Source of the DNA: Ovis canadensis
Lineage: Eukaryota > Chordata > Mammalia > Artiodactyla > Bovidae
NCBI RefSeq assembly: GCF_042477335.2
Contig: NC_091249.1
Span: 42,764,001-42,828,000, forward strand
DNA: 64,000 nucleotides
Reading direction: 5' to 3'
The notes beneath the pieces were generated by a model, which was given only the letters and a program-made list of their open reading frames with translations, did not search any database and was not told the origin of the DNA. Of this stretch, positions 36,611 through 48,059 are shown in pieces. The stretch's first letter is position 1, and every line of letters starts with the position of its first letter. A program made the position numbers and the translations under genes.

Positions 36611-37492
36611 TTAGATAGAAAACAGACAGACAACTGTGCTTACACATAATGCAAACCCACAAGAGTTTGCTTATTTTGAAGTTTCTTTTAAAATTAGAGA
36701 ATAATATCTCTTCAATGATGAAATGCCTACTAGGAAGAACACTTATAGACTAGCAGTTGAGAATGCTGCTGATTTACATTCATATTCTTTTCAGCCTCTA
36801 AACTTTAGTTAGCATTACACACAATTTATTTACTGTAGGTTTACTGTGAAAGCACAAAGGATGGAAAGAAATTAATAAAATCTAATTTTTGCCACTAGAG
36901 AAAGAAATTTCCTAAGTGTACTGATATCTAGACATATGTGCAAATATAACTTGCCTATTTGTGTTGACATCATTGTAAAGATTCAGACCTTTGCTGGTTA
37001 AAACTTTGTTTTCCTCTGAAATAAAATTTAAATTTTATATTTTTAAGCAATCTGACTTGGGAAAACTTTGTCCTTTGTATGTAACACTCTATGTAAATAT
37101 ATGAAGATTATAATTTACAGTCTACATGTATCTGAAAGTAAAATGTTGAGTTGCATTAATACTGAATTTTTAGATCTTGAGCTAACCAGATTTCCATATC
37201 TATACCAAGAAAAATGTAGTATGATTAATATGAAGCATTCATAAAATGTCAGCTAAGTGCATAATACAACTTACATTACCAAGGGCTCTTTAAAACAGCA
37301 ATTTGCTTATGAAACACTTTTTATATAAAGAGGTCTTTTAAAAGGTCTTTATTGTAACAGCAGGTGAAAGATTTCTTTCATTTTTAACGACCATATTACT
37401 ATTCAATAATTTTTATGTCATTAACTATACACTGCCTAAAGAAAAACTGAAGGTCATATAACAAAATTAAGTTTGAAGTAATTATGCTTGCT
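36611..37492. other. No recognisable feature
   Basis: AT-rich sequence without a recognised repeat, coding region or RNA gene. Confidence 0.45.
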
Positions 37493-37503
37493 CTTTTCTT
37501 CAG

Positions 37504-38291
37504 AAATAGATGTTTTTCTGGAACTCTCTTGCTTTTTCGATGATCCAGCAGATGTTGGCAATTTCATCGCTGGTTCCTCTGCCTTTTCTAAAACCAGCTG
37601 GAACATCTGGAAGCTCACAGTTCACGTATTGTTGAAGTCTGGCTTGGAAAAACTTAGAAAACTAAGATCATGACATCTGGTCCCATCACTTCATGGCAAA
37701 TAGATGGGAAAACAGTGGGAACAGTGGCAGACTTCATTTTGGGGGGCTCCAAAATCACTGCAGATGGTGACTGCAGCCATGAAATTAAAAGACGCTTTCT
37801 CCTTGGAAGAAAAGTTATAACCAACCTAGATAGCATATTAAAAAGCAGAGACATTACTTTGCCAACAAAGATCCATCTAGTTTAGGCTATGGTTTTTCCA
37901 GTAGTTGTGTATGGATGTGAGACTTGGACTATAAAGAAAGCTGGGCACCGAAGAATTGATGCTTTGGGCTGTGGTGTTGGAGAAGACTCTTGAGAGTCCC
38001 TTGGACTGCAAGGAGATCCAACCAGTCCATCCTAAAGGAAATCAGTCCTGGGTATTCACTGGAAGGACTGATGTTGAAACTGAAACTCCAATACTTTGGC
38101 CACCTGATGTGAAGAGCTGACTCATTTGAAAAGACCCTGATGCTGGGAAAGATTGAAGGCAGGAGGAGAAGGGGATGACAGAGGATGAGATGGTTGGAGG
38201 GCATCACCAACTCAATGGACATGAGTTTGGGTAGACTCCAGGAGTTGGTGATGGACAGGGAGGCCTGACAGAGTGACTAAACTGAACTGAA
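37504..38291. mobile_element. BovB with 5' inversion and internal deletion (twin-primed form)
   Basis: 37504-37650 is antisense RT sequence; in element order it stops at the KNIYF region. 37655-38291 is sense, starting at the IQKTKIM region and running to the tail (gactaaactgaactgaac). Compared with the copy at 55652-56865 about 415 bp, including the YADD box, is missing at the junction. An exact 11-bp repeat cttttcttcag at 37493-37503 and 38292-38302 flanks it. Confidence 0.88.
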
Positions 38292-38449
38292 CTTTTCTTC
38301 AGGACCACCCTCAGTGGCTCCATTTTCTTCCAGATAAAAAGCAACCCACAGGCAGCCTCCCTCCTGGTTCATTTTTATCTTAATTCAACATAGATCCTAC
38401 AGCCAATCACTTGTATGATTTTCTCACCTCCCTCACACATATCACCTCT

Positions 38450-38625
38450 TGAAAGCCCATGGACTACAGCCCACCAGGCTCCTCTGTCCATGGGATTTGC
38501 TGGGCAAGAACACTGAAATGGGTAGCCATTCCCTTTTCCAAGGGATCTTCCCAACCCAGGGATTGAACCCAGGTCTCCCACACTGCAGGCAGATTCTTTA
38601 CCATCTGAGCCACCAGGGAAGCCTG
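38450..38625 (-). mobile_element. Bov-tA SINE, truncated
   Basis: Antisense Bov-tA (catggactacagcccacc ... ccagggattgaacccagg ... gagccaccagggaagcc). Target repeat tatcacctct (38440-38449) and tatcatctct (38626-38635). Confidence 0.9.
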
Positions 38626-38635
38626 TATCATCTCT

Positions 38636-40347
38636 CCCAATTAGCCCTTTCTCCTTTCCACTTTCCTTTCTCTTTGGAATCCTAGCTCATTTCCCCCAGG
38701 GATTTCCTTTCTTCTACATCATTCTCTCCAGTAGCTATGACCTCATCTTCACTGACAGTATTACCCCAGCAAACAAACCCATTCGAGCTGCTCCAAACGT
38801 GAAAACACAAGCAAAACATCCATTTATTCCTCTATTTTTTTTCTCTCAGCCAGGCTTCATGGGAGAGGAACCTGTTTCCAAAGTTTCTGTTTTTTTCATC
38901 TTTTCACTCATTTCATTGATTTTAAATTTTCATTTGCAAAATGCTGGAAAAAAATCTAAAAAAAAATTCATTTACAACCTGACCACTTTTAAAGAAAAAT
39001 TATTTAATAAACAAAAGTTTCCCTTCTTTGTCAAGGCCTATCTTTGTCAAGGGCCTCCTAGAAAACTTGGCCAAGGTTTCTTGGTCTTTGGCCAAATGGC
39101 CATCCTTCCTTCCTCTGGGATAAAAATGAGCCATCTCCTGGATAGCAGTGCAGCATAAAACATGCTCTTTTGTTCCCAGGAGTAATTTATATAGTCTATA
39201 ACCAGGGGAGGAAACCACCACCAGCAATCATTTTTAATCATTTTGTCTTTCTCTGTGGCATGAGAACCTTTGAATATTTCTATTAGAGAAGAGAGAAAAT
39301 CTATTTCTCAGTGTCCTGTGAAAGGTAAAATTGAGCTTGAATATCATCATTTTGTTGATGTTCTTTGGTGTATGAAAAATGAAGCAGTGACCAGATTACA
39401 TCATGGAACTTAAACAGAGTTATTTCTCTCATTTGGCTGTTTTCACTCTTTAAGCTTTTTGAATAATTCAAGGAAAGAAGCTACATCAGCAGAGAATTGA
39501 GAATCTAGTGGGGATAGTATCTAATAACCACATCATATTAAGTGCAAAGCAAAAGGGCATTTCTGACTGAATCTGTCCCTTGGTATTCTGAACTTTTCAC
39601 TCTCTGTCTTATGACAAGAACCTATTAACTAATTGGGGACCTGGTGAAGAGAAGGATTTTAGCCCATAATTCCCCTAAATATCACACCACCTGACTTCTA
39701 ACAGTTTTTACTTTTCCTTACATCTGAACATACTTAACCATGGATGCTCACAAAACAAGACTAAACATAAATTTCTTTCAAATGCAGTAAATACTATATA
39801 GCTTTTACCATCACAGTCTTGGACCTCAAAGCAAAACATAGAGGCAAGACCTGTAAGGGCCAAGCAGTAATCATGTTACACAATGACTCAGCCACTGGAA
39901 TACTACAGGATAATACTGTAACTCTTCTTTCTTGCCAAGAGAAATGGGAGAAATGTCGAGATGCCTCGCCAAAAAGGGAAAAAATAGAAGAATAACTGGA
40001 TGAGGGAGCACAATCAGTGAGGGGGGGGTTGTTTGTGTCAAAACCCCCTTGACGGTGTTTGCTCACTGAGTCAAGAATGTAACAGGAGATTGGACGAGTG
40101 TTGGCCCAGGTCTGCGGAGGCAGGCCAGTCAGGAGCTAAAAAGCTGAGAGGAGTCAGAGGTCAATGGTCTAGGTGGTGAGTGACATGGCCTCACCCAACA
40201 CAAGTGAGCAGGAAGTACAGTACTATCATGTGTCCGGAGGAGGGGAGGACCAGAAACACCTGACGGACAGTACTAAGGTACCGTACCCTGGAAGAGAATA
40301 TTTTAAAGGGCCATCTCAGTAACCAACTCTCAGAAGTTTACCTAATA
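38636..40347. other. No recognisable feature
   Basis: Unique-looking sequence. Open frames here (for example minus 40066-39794) show no domain and no good splice context. A G run lies at 40021-40028. Confidence 0.45.
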
Positions 40348-40361
40348 AGTTACCACCTTCA

Positions 40362-40547
40362 GGACTTTCCTGGTTGTCCAGTGGCTAAGATACCGTGCTC
40401 CCAGTGCAGGGGACTGCAGTTCAATTCCTTGTCAAGGGACTAGATTCCACATGCCAAACTAAAAAGACCCTGCACGCCACAAAGAAGATCAGAAATTCTG
40501 AGTGCTGTAACTAAGACCCAGTGTAGTGAAATAAACATATTTTTTAA
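40362..40547 (+). mobile_element. CHR-type tRNA-Glu SINE
   Basis: Head ggactttcctggttgtccag and ctaagataccgtgctccc, then ttcaattccttg and ctagattccacatgcc, with an A/T-rich end. Target-site duplication aagttaccaccttca (40347-40361) and aagtcaccaccttca (40548-40562), one mismatch in 15. Confidence 0.92.
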
Positions 40548-40889
40548 AAGTCACCACCTTCAAGGACAACTTAGAGCAGTTGTTTCAAAGTAATGCATCC
40601 CAAACCTGATGAGAATTATTAGAGGAGTCCTTTAAGAACTCCTTAAAGAACTTCTTAACTCCTCTAATTAACTCTTTTCCTCCATCAGAAGCACTAGGAG
40701 TAGAGAGCCCAAGGGTTTTCTTTCAAAAAAATGTACTATCTATAAGTGACTGTTACACTCAGCAAGGTGTGGAAACCTCTACTTTAGAGATCACAATGTC
40801 ATCCAAATCCATTATTTCAAGTAAAGATGTCAAAGGCTAACAGAATCACTTTCACGAAAACCAGGGAGTTCGTTTTCTTGAACAGTTCC

Positions 40890-41110
40890 TGTATTAATCA
40901 GTTCAGGCTGCTATAACAAAATACCATGAACAGGGTGGCTTAAACAATAAACATTTATTTCTCACAGTTTTAGAAGCTGAGATGTCCAAGACCAAGGTAC
41001 CAACAAATTCAGTTCCTGGTGAGAGTTCTCTTTCTGGCTTGAAAATAGCTGCCTCCTCACTGTGTCCTCAATGGCGGGGGAGAGGGAGAGCTTTACAGAG
41101 GAGAGATAAC
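40890..41110 (+). repeat. MLT1-like (MaLR) LTR 5' part
   Basis: tgtattaatcagttcaggct, gctataacaaaataccatg, ggtggcttaaacaataaac, atttatttctcacag and tcctcactgtgtcctcaatgg are the known 5' blocks of an MLT1-type LTR. Confidence 0.55.
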
Positions 41111-41640
41111 ACAGAGTAACAGAGAAGAATGTAATACAGAAACGATTTACAATGGTGCAGCAGGATTTAGGGAAACCGAAAGGGCTGATAAATACCTGCG
41201 GTGTGGTCACTGGAGCAAGGCAATTTTGACCAGCTGTAGTCCACAAACCTAAGGTTGTCATCGATCCGCCCAGTTTCACAAGGCTGTTGTTGACTTGCTC
41301 ATTTTGGGAACCAGACTCAATGGCGTGATGTTGCTGATTCACTTTCAGAGCTTGTGAATTAATTGGAAGTTATCTTGATTACCAGTGGTTACTTGTTCAC
41401 AATTTGGGTCTTTGACTGTAGAACAGCCTTTACCTTTCTAGAATATGAAAAGTAAGCACTTTCAATTCTCAGTGCTCCCTTTTGGTCTTCTATCAACCAA
41501 ACCTGTAGAGAAGACCATAAGAGATTATCCAGATGTTAATTTTTCAAGGAACGATTTTCAGCTGGTGTTTCCATTTAAGCAACTTAAGCACCAATTACTG
41601 TGGAGAAAAAATAGCTCTAATTGCCAAATCTTTATAATTA
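41111..41640. other. Unannotated; contains an open minus-strand stretch
   Basis: A minus-strand open stretch from about 41370 to 41189 ends at a donor-like caccgcag|gtattt. The product is not recognised and the upstream acceptor is unclear. Confidence 0.3.
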
Positions 41641-41652
41641 TATACATTTATC

Positions 41653-41662
41653 TGTGTGTGTG

Positions 41663-41697
<35 letters not shown>
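41653..41697. repeat. TG/CA microsatellite with palindromic junction
   Basis: A TG run turns into a CA run through gtatac, giving a perfect 24-bp palindrome (41653-41676), followed by CA repeats to 41697. Confidence 0.95.
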
Positions 41698-41699
<2 letters not shown>

Positions 41700-42513
41700 T
41701 ATCAAATTAAAAAAAAAAGTTGACTGTAGACTATTTAGGACATCCTGACAAAGTTAATATGGAATTCAGTATAAAATACAAGATATAAGAAAGAAGTGAT
41801 TTTTTTGCCCATATGATTATTTTTAAATGATTTGAATTTCCAAGGCACAATTTAAAATGGGTAGAATGTTATCTCATGAGATATTGGTATGAACATATAT
41901 GACTCATTAAAGAGTTTGAATGAGGATAAGGGTGAAAAAATCAGATGAGAAACAAGAAACTGACTGTTATATACACTGTCAGGTTGGAAATGGTCGACTG
42001 CTTCTCTCCAGAAGAGAACTTCAGAAGTGTGAGACGACACCCAGCAGTCTTCACGCTAACGTACAGTCACAAGCTAATAAACAAGGCTTAGGCAACAAAA
42101 GGGCATGGGAGATGTGACGCAGGAGTTACCAATACTGGGGATGGCAAGGTCCTGACTGCAGTACACACAACTGAGAAGAGAGGTGTAGGGAAGTGTCCTG
42201 GACTGACAGCACTGGTACTTGGACACCAAACATAAAATGCACATAGAAAATATTGTGGAAAGAATAGAGGAAAAAACTGGGATACAATTATGAAAATACA
42301 CTAGAATGCCAGGCCAGAAAATCAGATTTAAGCATGCAACCATTGACTGAAACAAGGTGCTATTAAAAAAAAAAAAAGCTGTTAAATACATAACTTTAAA
42401 AGCCCTGAACTGAGAAACACATGGTCATGATAGCTTCAATTGTCTAAAAATCCTTTTACCAAAACCAGAGCATCTGATGATTCTTTATATGCCAAAAAAA
42501 AAAAAAAACTAGT
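41700..42513. other. No recognisable feature
   Basis: No repeat family, coding region or RNA gene recognised, apart from A runs at 42365 and 42494. Confidence 0.45.
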
Positions 42514-42523
42514 CTTCCAGGAA

Positions 42524-42734
42524 GTCAGGTATTCATGCTTAGTGCTGTCGGACTGAGACTCCATGGCTGTAGCTTGCCAGACTCTGCCGTCCATGGAACT
42601 CTCCAGGCAAGAATACTGGAGTAGGTTGCGGTTTCCTACTCTAGGGGATCTTCCCAATCCAGGGACTGAACCCATGTCTTCTCTGTCTCCTGCACTGCAG
42701 GCAGATTCTTTACCCTCTGAGCCATCTGGGAAAC
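42524..42734 (-). mobile_element. Bov-tA SINE
   Basis: Antisense Bov-tA (gactccatggctgtagc ... ccagggactgaacccatg ... ctctgagccatctggg). Target-site duplication cttccaggaa at 42514-42523 and 42735-42744. Copy diverged. Confidence 0.9.
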
Positions 42735-43249
42735 CTTCCAGGAAATAGAGGAAATGGCAAATATTGAAACTACTACTCTGGACTGCCAAAATGACCAACA
42801 GGAAGGCACTAACTGATAAAGTGGAACGTTTGGGAACCTTGAGAGAATGTGATCATTTCAAGGCTGGTGAAGAGAACTCAGACTGTTGATTCCAGTTCTG
42901 CAATCAAAAATGACTCTATAAGGGGAGGGGGAAGGAGCAAGCTTGCAAAAGAATGTCTCTTCTGACAAGCTAAACTCTTAAAAGAATGGAAGTCAAGTAT
43001 GCATAACTAATGAATATAAGAAATGGTAAAATCTTTATCCTCCCTCTCCCAATTAGCTGACAATTTCTTAAAAGAAAAAAAAAAAAGCTCAAGTCAATAA
43101 AAATGGTTTTATAAACTATGTGTAGGGAGAAATGTAAGGAAATGGTTACGAGGATAATGTAAGACTTAGCTTCTTTAGAAATTTTTTTTTTTAAATCAAG
43201 AATAATCTTCAGCCTAGAAAGTTAAGTGGGTGATAAGGGGGAAAAGTAA

Positions 43250-44060
43250 GAAGGAAATGAGGTCCATCATAGGTACAAACAAGTCTCCAGACCCGGACAA
43301 AATCATCCTGAGAGATTTTGCAGATGGTACACGGAGCAAGGCAAGAAGACTAGACTGGAAATGAAATTTCTATTAAAAGAAAAAAAACAAAAGAATGGAC
43401 TATACAGCTACAGATTGGTCAATAATGTGGATTCCAAATAAGATTAGACTGAATTAGTCAAAAGGCAGTTTATAGTATTAGAAATGGTGATCTTTGAAGT
43501 AAACATGGATTCATTAAGAAAAGACATTACGAACTAAATCCAGTTCCTTTTTCAGATGGAATAACGAGAATGGGAGAGCAAAGAAATGGACTAAATGGTT
43601 CATTTCACCCAGATTTCAGAAAAACGTAAACAGCTCACGGTAGCCAAATGGCAGAGGATTGTCACACATTAGACAGCCCACTTAGGCATCATTTCTTAGG
43701 TTACTGGACTGATACTGAGCTTAAAGCAAGCAGGAATACAGCGACGTGACTCAGGGCTTTGTCTTTGGCCTCTGTTGTGTTATTTTTATCATTAAAGGTA
43801 CAGAATTAACGATCTTTAACTTATCAATGCTGTTACGAGTCAAAATAGCCAATTGTGCAACGTGATAAAGTCAGGGTACAAATATTGTTAAACAGATAGG
43901 AACGACAGCTTCAATCTAAGACACAGTTTAGTCAATACCAGACCAAAGTCTTGTCTCAAAAAGCAGAGAGCACACACTCTGCTTGAGAAATAAAGGTGCT
44001 GCTCAGTTTTCAAATATGCTGTACCATGAGAGGAATGGTAAATGGCAGCCTGCATTGACA
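43250..44060 (+). mobile_element. CR1/L3-type LINE fossil
   Basis: Several blocks fall in the order of the mammalian L3/CR1 reverse transcriptase: gtaaacatggattcattaag, a catttcac...gatttcag stretch, then cagggctttgtctttggcc and gttgtgttatttttatcatt. Between them are degenerate linkers and many stops. It is among the oldest elements in the window. The assignment is by remembered family order, not alignment. Confidence 0.55.
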
Positions 44061-44117
44061 GCTCTTATAAATGTTACTGCTACAATTCAAGAGACGTGCT
44101 GCAAAGAAAGCTTTACT

Positions 44118-44260
44118 CCAATCTGAGGTGAGGAAACTGATGCTACCAAGTTAAGTAACTTGCCACAGTTCTCACAACACAAGTGAAAAAGTTGCAAATC
44201 AAATTACATTTCTTTGGTCCCCAAATTCATGCTCTAAGACCATGCACTGCTTCAAATGGG
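44118..44260 (-). repeat. MIR SINE (antisense)
   Basis: Antisense MIR: gaggtgaggaaactgatgc, aagttaagtaacttgccaca, then ttcatgctctaagacc. Confidence 0.55.
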
Positions 44261-44429
44261 AGACTGAATTATCTCATTTATAACTCCCCAATGTACTACA
44301 GAGCATTTTCTTTATCATAATCCTTCAGGTTATTTCAAAATGACCCCTCCTTTTACTGTGTCACTCAATTAGGTTTTAAAAAAAAAAAAAAACAACTAAC
44401 TTCAAACATCCAAATCTTTCCAGTGTGGT

Positions 44430-46675
44430 CCAGAACAGAAATTGGCAAGTCATGGTCTGCAAGCCAGATCCAGTCCAACTCCTGCTTTCATTTGGCCCAT
44501 GAACTAAGAATGGTATTCGCATTTTTTAAATGGTAGAAAAAAATCCAAAGAATACTTCATGATACATAAAAACTACATAAAGTTCAAATTTCAGTACCCA
44601 TCAATAAAACTTTATTGGAACACAGCCATGCTCATTCATTGACATGTTGTCTATGGCTGCTTTCAAGCTATGATGGCAAAGCTGAATAGCTGTGGCAGAG
44701 ACCATATGTGGTGCTCACTACTTTACACTGCTGCTCAACACACTACACACCTCAGGGACACAGTGACCATTTGACAGCATTTCAAGTACTACACAGTGTC
44801 ATACAAACATTTTATTACTTTTATTACTAATGCAGGTTAATCATATTTCAAAAAGTAAAGTGAAGTTTGAGTGTCGTGCTTTTTAAGGCACGGTGTAATG
44901 TGGATTATTTTGTTACAAAATTAGAATAGCAAAGCACCATGTTTATTATGCAGTGACACTTCAGCTGTGTTAAAAGAATACAATTTATTTTCACATTACC
45001 AGACCAAGCACTCATCACAATATTCCCAACTCAAAGGAAAGCAATAGTAAGAACAATTAAAACTTTAAAGCAGAATATCTTACCACAGTAGAATTATTTC
45101 AAACACACAAAAAATGAGAATGAAGGTGCAACCAAAGTTACTTTCCAAGTGGCTCATTTGTTAGCCAAGCAAAGAAAGTTCTTCACTGATGGTGAGTTAA
45201 AGTTAATTAAATTGTGTTTGACTGCAGCAGCTACAAAGTGTGTCCAGAGAAAATAAACACATTGAAGACCACTAGTTTTTGAGCAAGGACAGGTGCCTGA
45301 AGACACCAACTGTCAACTAAAAAACAAGGCAAATGATTTGGCTTTTCATGAGTCAATACATGTTACCAATACTGCCTAGCTGTTGATTACAAGAGAAGTC
45401 AGTATGGAGCTTAAAGTAACTCAGGAATTGGCCTCTGTGAATAGACTCTGTGGAACAACTCCAATAGAGAATTTTTTTTTTTTTTTAAGAGAAAAGATTT
45501 TTAAAGAACTTGAGAAAACATCAGTGCTAACTGAAGTGGTGTCTGCGAGGATACGCTGTAACTTCATGGTGGTACCAGCATATGGAGTAGAAAATGGTTT
45601 ACTGGGCAAATTTACAAAACTTGTGAAAGTGTAAAATGTTTAAAATCAATCTTTATGTATTACATGATTCATCAGTAGGTATTCTAGGGGAACTATTTGA
45701 ATCTGTCATGTTATTGAACTAGTTAAGTCAGTGGTGAATTTCATTCACTCTTGCAGTTTTATCTATCATTACTTCCACTAAGTTTTTGCTAGGAATAGAA
45801 ACTGAATATCCTGACTTGCCCAACTACACAGCAGTTTGATGTTAGTAGGAAAGTTTTATTGCAATTTTTTTTTTGAGCTCAGAACCAACACTGAATTTTT
45901 CCTGAATAGGTATCATCTTCACCTATTATTAATGAATACTGAATAGATTTGAAAATTAGGTTTGCAGCAGATTTGGCAACGTTTCTTAGTAAATCAACTT
46001 AAAAATTATAAGGCAAAACAGCACTTATATGTGAAATTTATACTGCAACAAAATCATTATTACAAAACTAATGCTGTTTAAATCACAAGTAATGTCAACC
46101 CACTTTATCCACTTCCTATGCTGTCAAGTTAAAACAAGTAGCAAGATATCCATTCCTACACAATTTCTGTGGATAAAGCTACATTTTTGGATCCACTTAA
46201 CTGTACAAATGAGGAGCATCCATCTAATCTTCAATACGAAGTAATTAATCTGCAGGGTGATGATTTGTCAATGGCAAATATCAAGGCAGAATCTAAGAAA
46301 ATTGTATGAAACACCTTCCTAATGGTGAATACGCTCTAATAAAATCATATACATATGGACTGATACAGTATTTGGTAATATCTATCTGAAGACATTTTCA
46401 AAGATGAAATATATAAAATCACAATACAGATCAGCATAACAGACGATCATTTGCAATCAATTTCAAACTCCTAAGTGAAATATTATCCTCTCAAAATACC
46501 TCAAGTCTTATCAGTAGACTTGTATTACAAAAAAATTGTACTCAAGTGTTCATATGTATTTTGAACTTCCTCAATACAGAACTACTGGAAATTTGTTTTC
46601 TCATTATGCAAGTATATAAAAACTGCAATTTTGCCTTTGGTCCCATAAAACCAAAGTTTGCCAACCCCACACTAG
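44430..46675 (+). mobile_element. hAT-Charlie DNA transposon fossil, nearly full length
   Basis: The left end carries the MER-type terminal region (ttggcaagtcatggtctgc, tttggcccatgaactaagaa, aaaactttattggaacacagc, gttgtctatggctgctttc). The right end carries the matching antisense terminus (aagtttgccaacccca at 46656-46671). Between them is about 1.8 kb with a decayed transposase. The size and two related ends suggest an old autonomous copy rather than a MITE. I do not commit to a Charlie number. A short piece of the same family may lie at 12075-12160. Confidence 0.75.
44870..45960 (+). pseudogene. Decayed hAT-Charlie transposase with BED-like zinc finger
   Basis: Translation across frames shows a BED-type finger at 44937-45012 (CLLCSD, then EYNLFSHYQTKH; C-x2-C ... 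H-x4-H). This is followed by VTFQVAHLLAKQ and FFTDGEL (45134-45200), QLKNKANDLAF (45320-45350), ELASVNRLCGTT (45426-45461), IFKELEKT (about 45499-45521) and, more decayed, an EYPDLP/TTQQF-like stretch (about 45800-45840). This order is known from Charlie transposases and from host proteins domesticated from them. At least eight stops and frameshifts, including a T run at 45471-45486, make it a dead gene with no sign of domestication here. Confidence 0.75.
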
Positions 46676-46679
46676 AGCA

Positions 46680-48055
46680 GTGCAAGACTGTTTTTCATAT
46701 TAAGTAAAATCACAGTATGGTAAACATTCCTGTGAACAACTGTTCCTTCTAAAACCATTTTCATATTCCAGCAGTATTACCTGATAATACTTGTATATGT
46801 AGTCCTTTCTTTGGTTATGATCCATGTATTCCTATGAAGTAAATTTCCTAAGAAAATAATATGTGGGTCCATATTAGAGATGGGCAGAGAAGAAACTCAT
46901 CATCCCAAACATCAGCAAAACTTATAACTCCATTTACTTTTTCTCTAGTAGAAAGATCAGCTTTTTACTCTACTAATCCAATGGTAATCACAAAAACCTT
47001 TAAAAACTAAACAAAAACACATCAATTATGGTACTTACGATGTCCACTTTTACCTAAGTCCAAAACATTTTTCAAATGTGTATTAGTGATTTTCAGTAAT
47101 ATATTCAGACTACTATATCTCAATAATAGAAACATTTTCTAATTTAAAGCAATTATTTTTCCCTTTACACTCTGTTTTGTTTTTCTCACCATGACAGCTA
47201 ATATCTAGATTTTGCCTGCACAGAATCCATTCACTTTCCTTCTGATAACACTACCCTCATTTTCTTTTGGGAACACCCCTTCTCCCTCATTTCTCAGTCC
47301 AATGTGTCCTGTGAAGATGGAAGAACAACATTTTCTGGGCCACAGTAATTGGCTCTGGGGTGGGCATGTGAATCAATGAAGGAATAAATGTCAGGATTCT
47401 GTTAAAATTGTTGAGGGAAACTGTCCTTTGTTGAGGTTATGAAGCAGGCAGTAGTCTGAAGTTGTTGTGTGGTCATTTTACCATCACGCATATAAAATCC
47501 CCTTGACAATGAAAACAGAAGGGTAGGAAGCAAAACGGAGAGATACAGAGTAAGTCAGATTCCTGAACCTTACACCAGGATCAAGCATGTCTGAAGCCAC
47601 CCCTATGAATGGACTTTTCAAATGCAATAATGTGTATGCCTACTGCTGAAGCCAAGTGAGGTTTCCAGCACTTGCAAAGCCAAGGGTGCTGACTAATGCA
47701 ACTATATAATCATTCAGGTCAAACTCTAATCTTAGGTCATTTATTTCTAGATAGGGCCTTTTAACCCATGCTTAACCTATGCTATGTTTGATCTCCAGAT
47801 CTTCTTACTGTTTCTGAATGGTGGTGCTTAGTGGACACATATGGACTTCAGACTGCTGCTTTGACTTACCTTACCTTTGCCATCTTTCAGTAAGCACAGC
47901 AGCATCTTGTAAAACCCCCTAGAGCGAACAGCACAATGATGAACTGTGAGATACTGCCACAGATATGTGCTCTGCATCTGCAATGATCTTAAAGTCATTC
48001 ACTTCAAACTGGAGCAATAATACTTCATTTCTGGAAACATAATAGTATGACTTCA
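46680..48055. other. Intergenic sequence downstream of the gene
   Basis: No clear gene. The stretch 47180-47650 loosely resembles an old LTR (gtggtcattttaccatcac, gagatacagag, cctgaacc blocks), but too weakly to name. Confidence 0.4.
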
Positions 48056-48059
48056 CTTT

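Noticed and set aside
38799..39158. 119-codon plus frame
   Set aside because: No domain, biased Phe/Lys composition of AT-rich DNA, no splice context.
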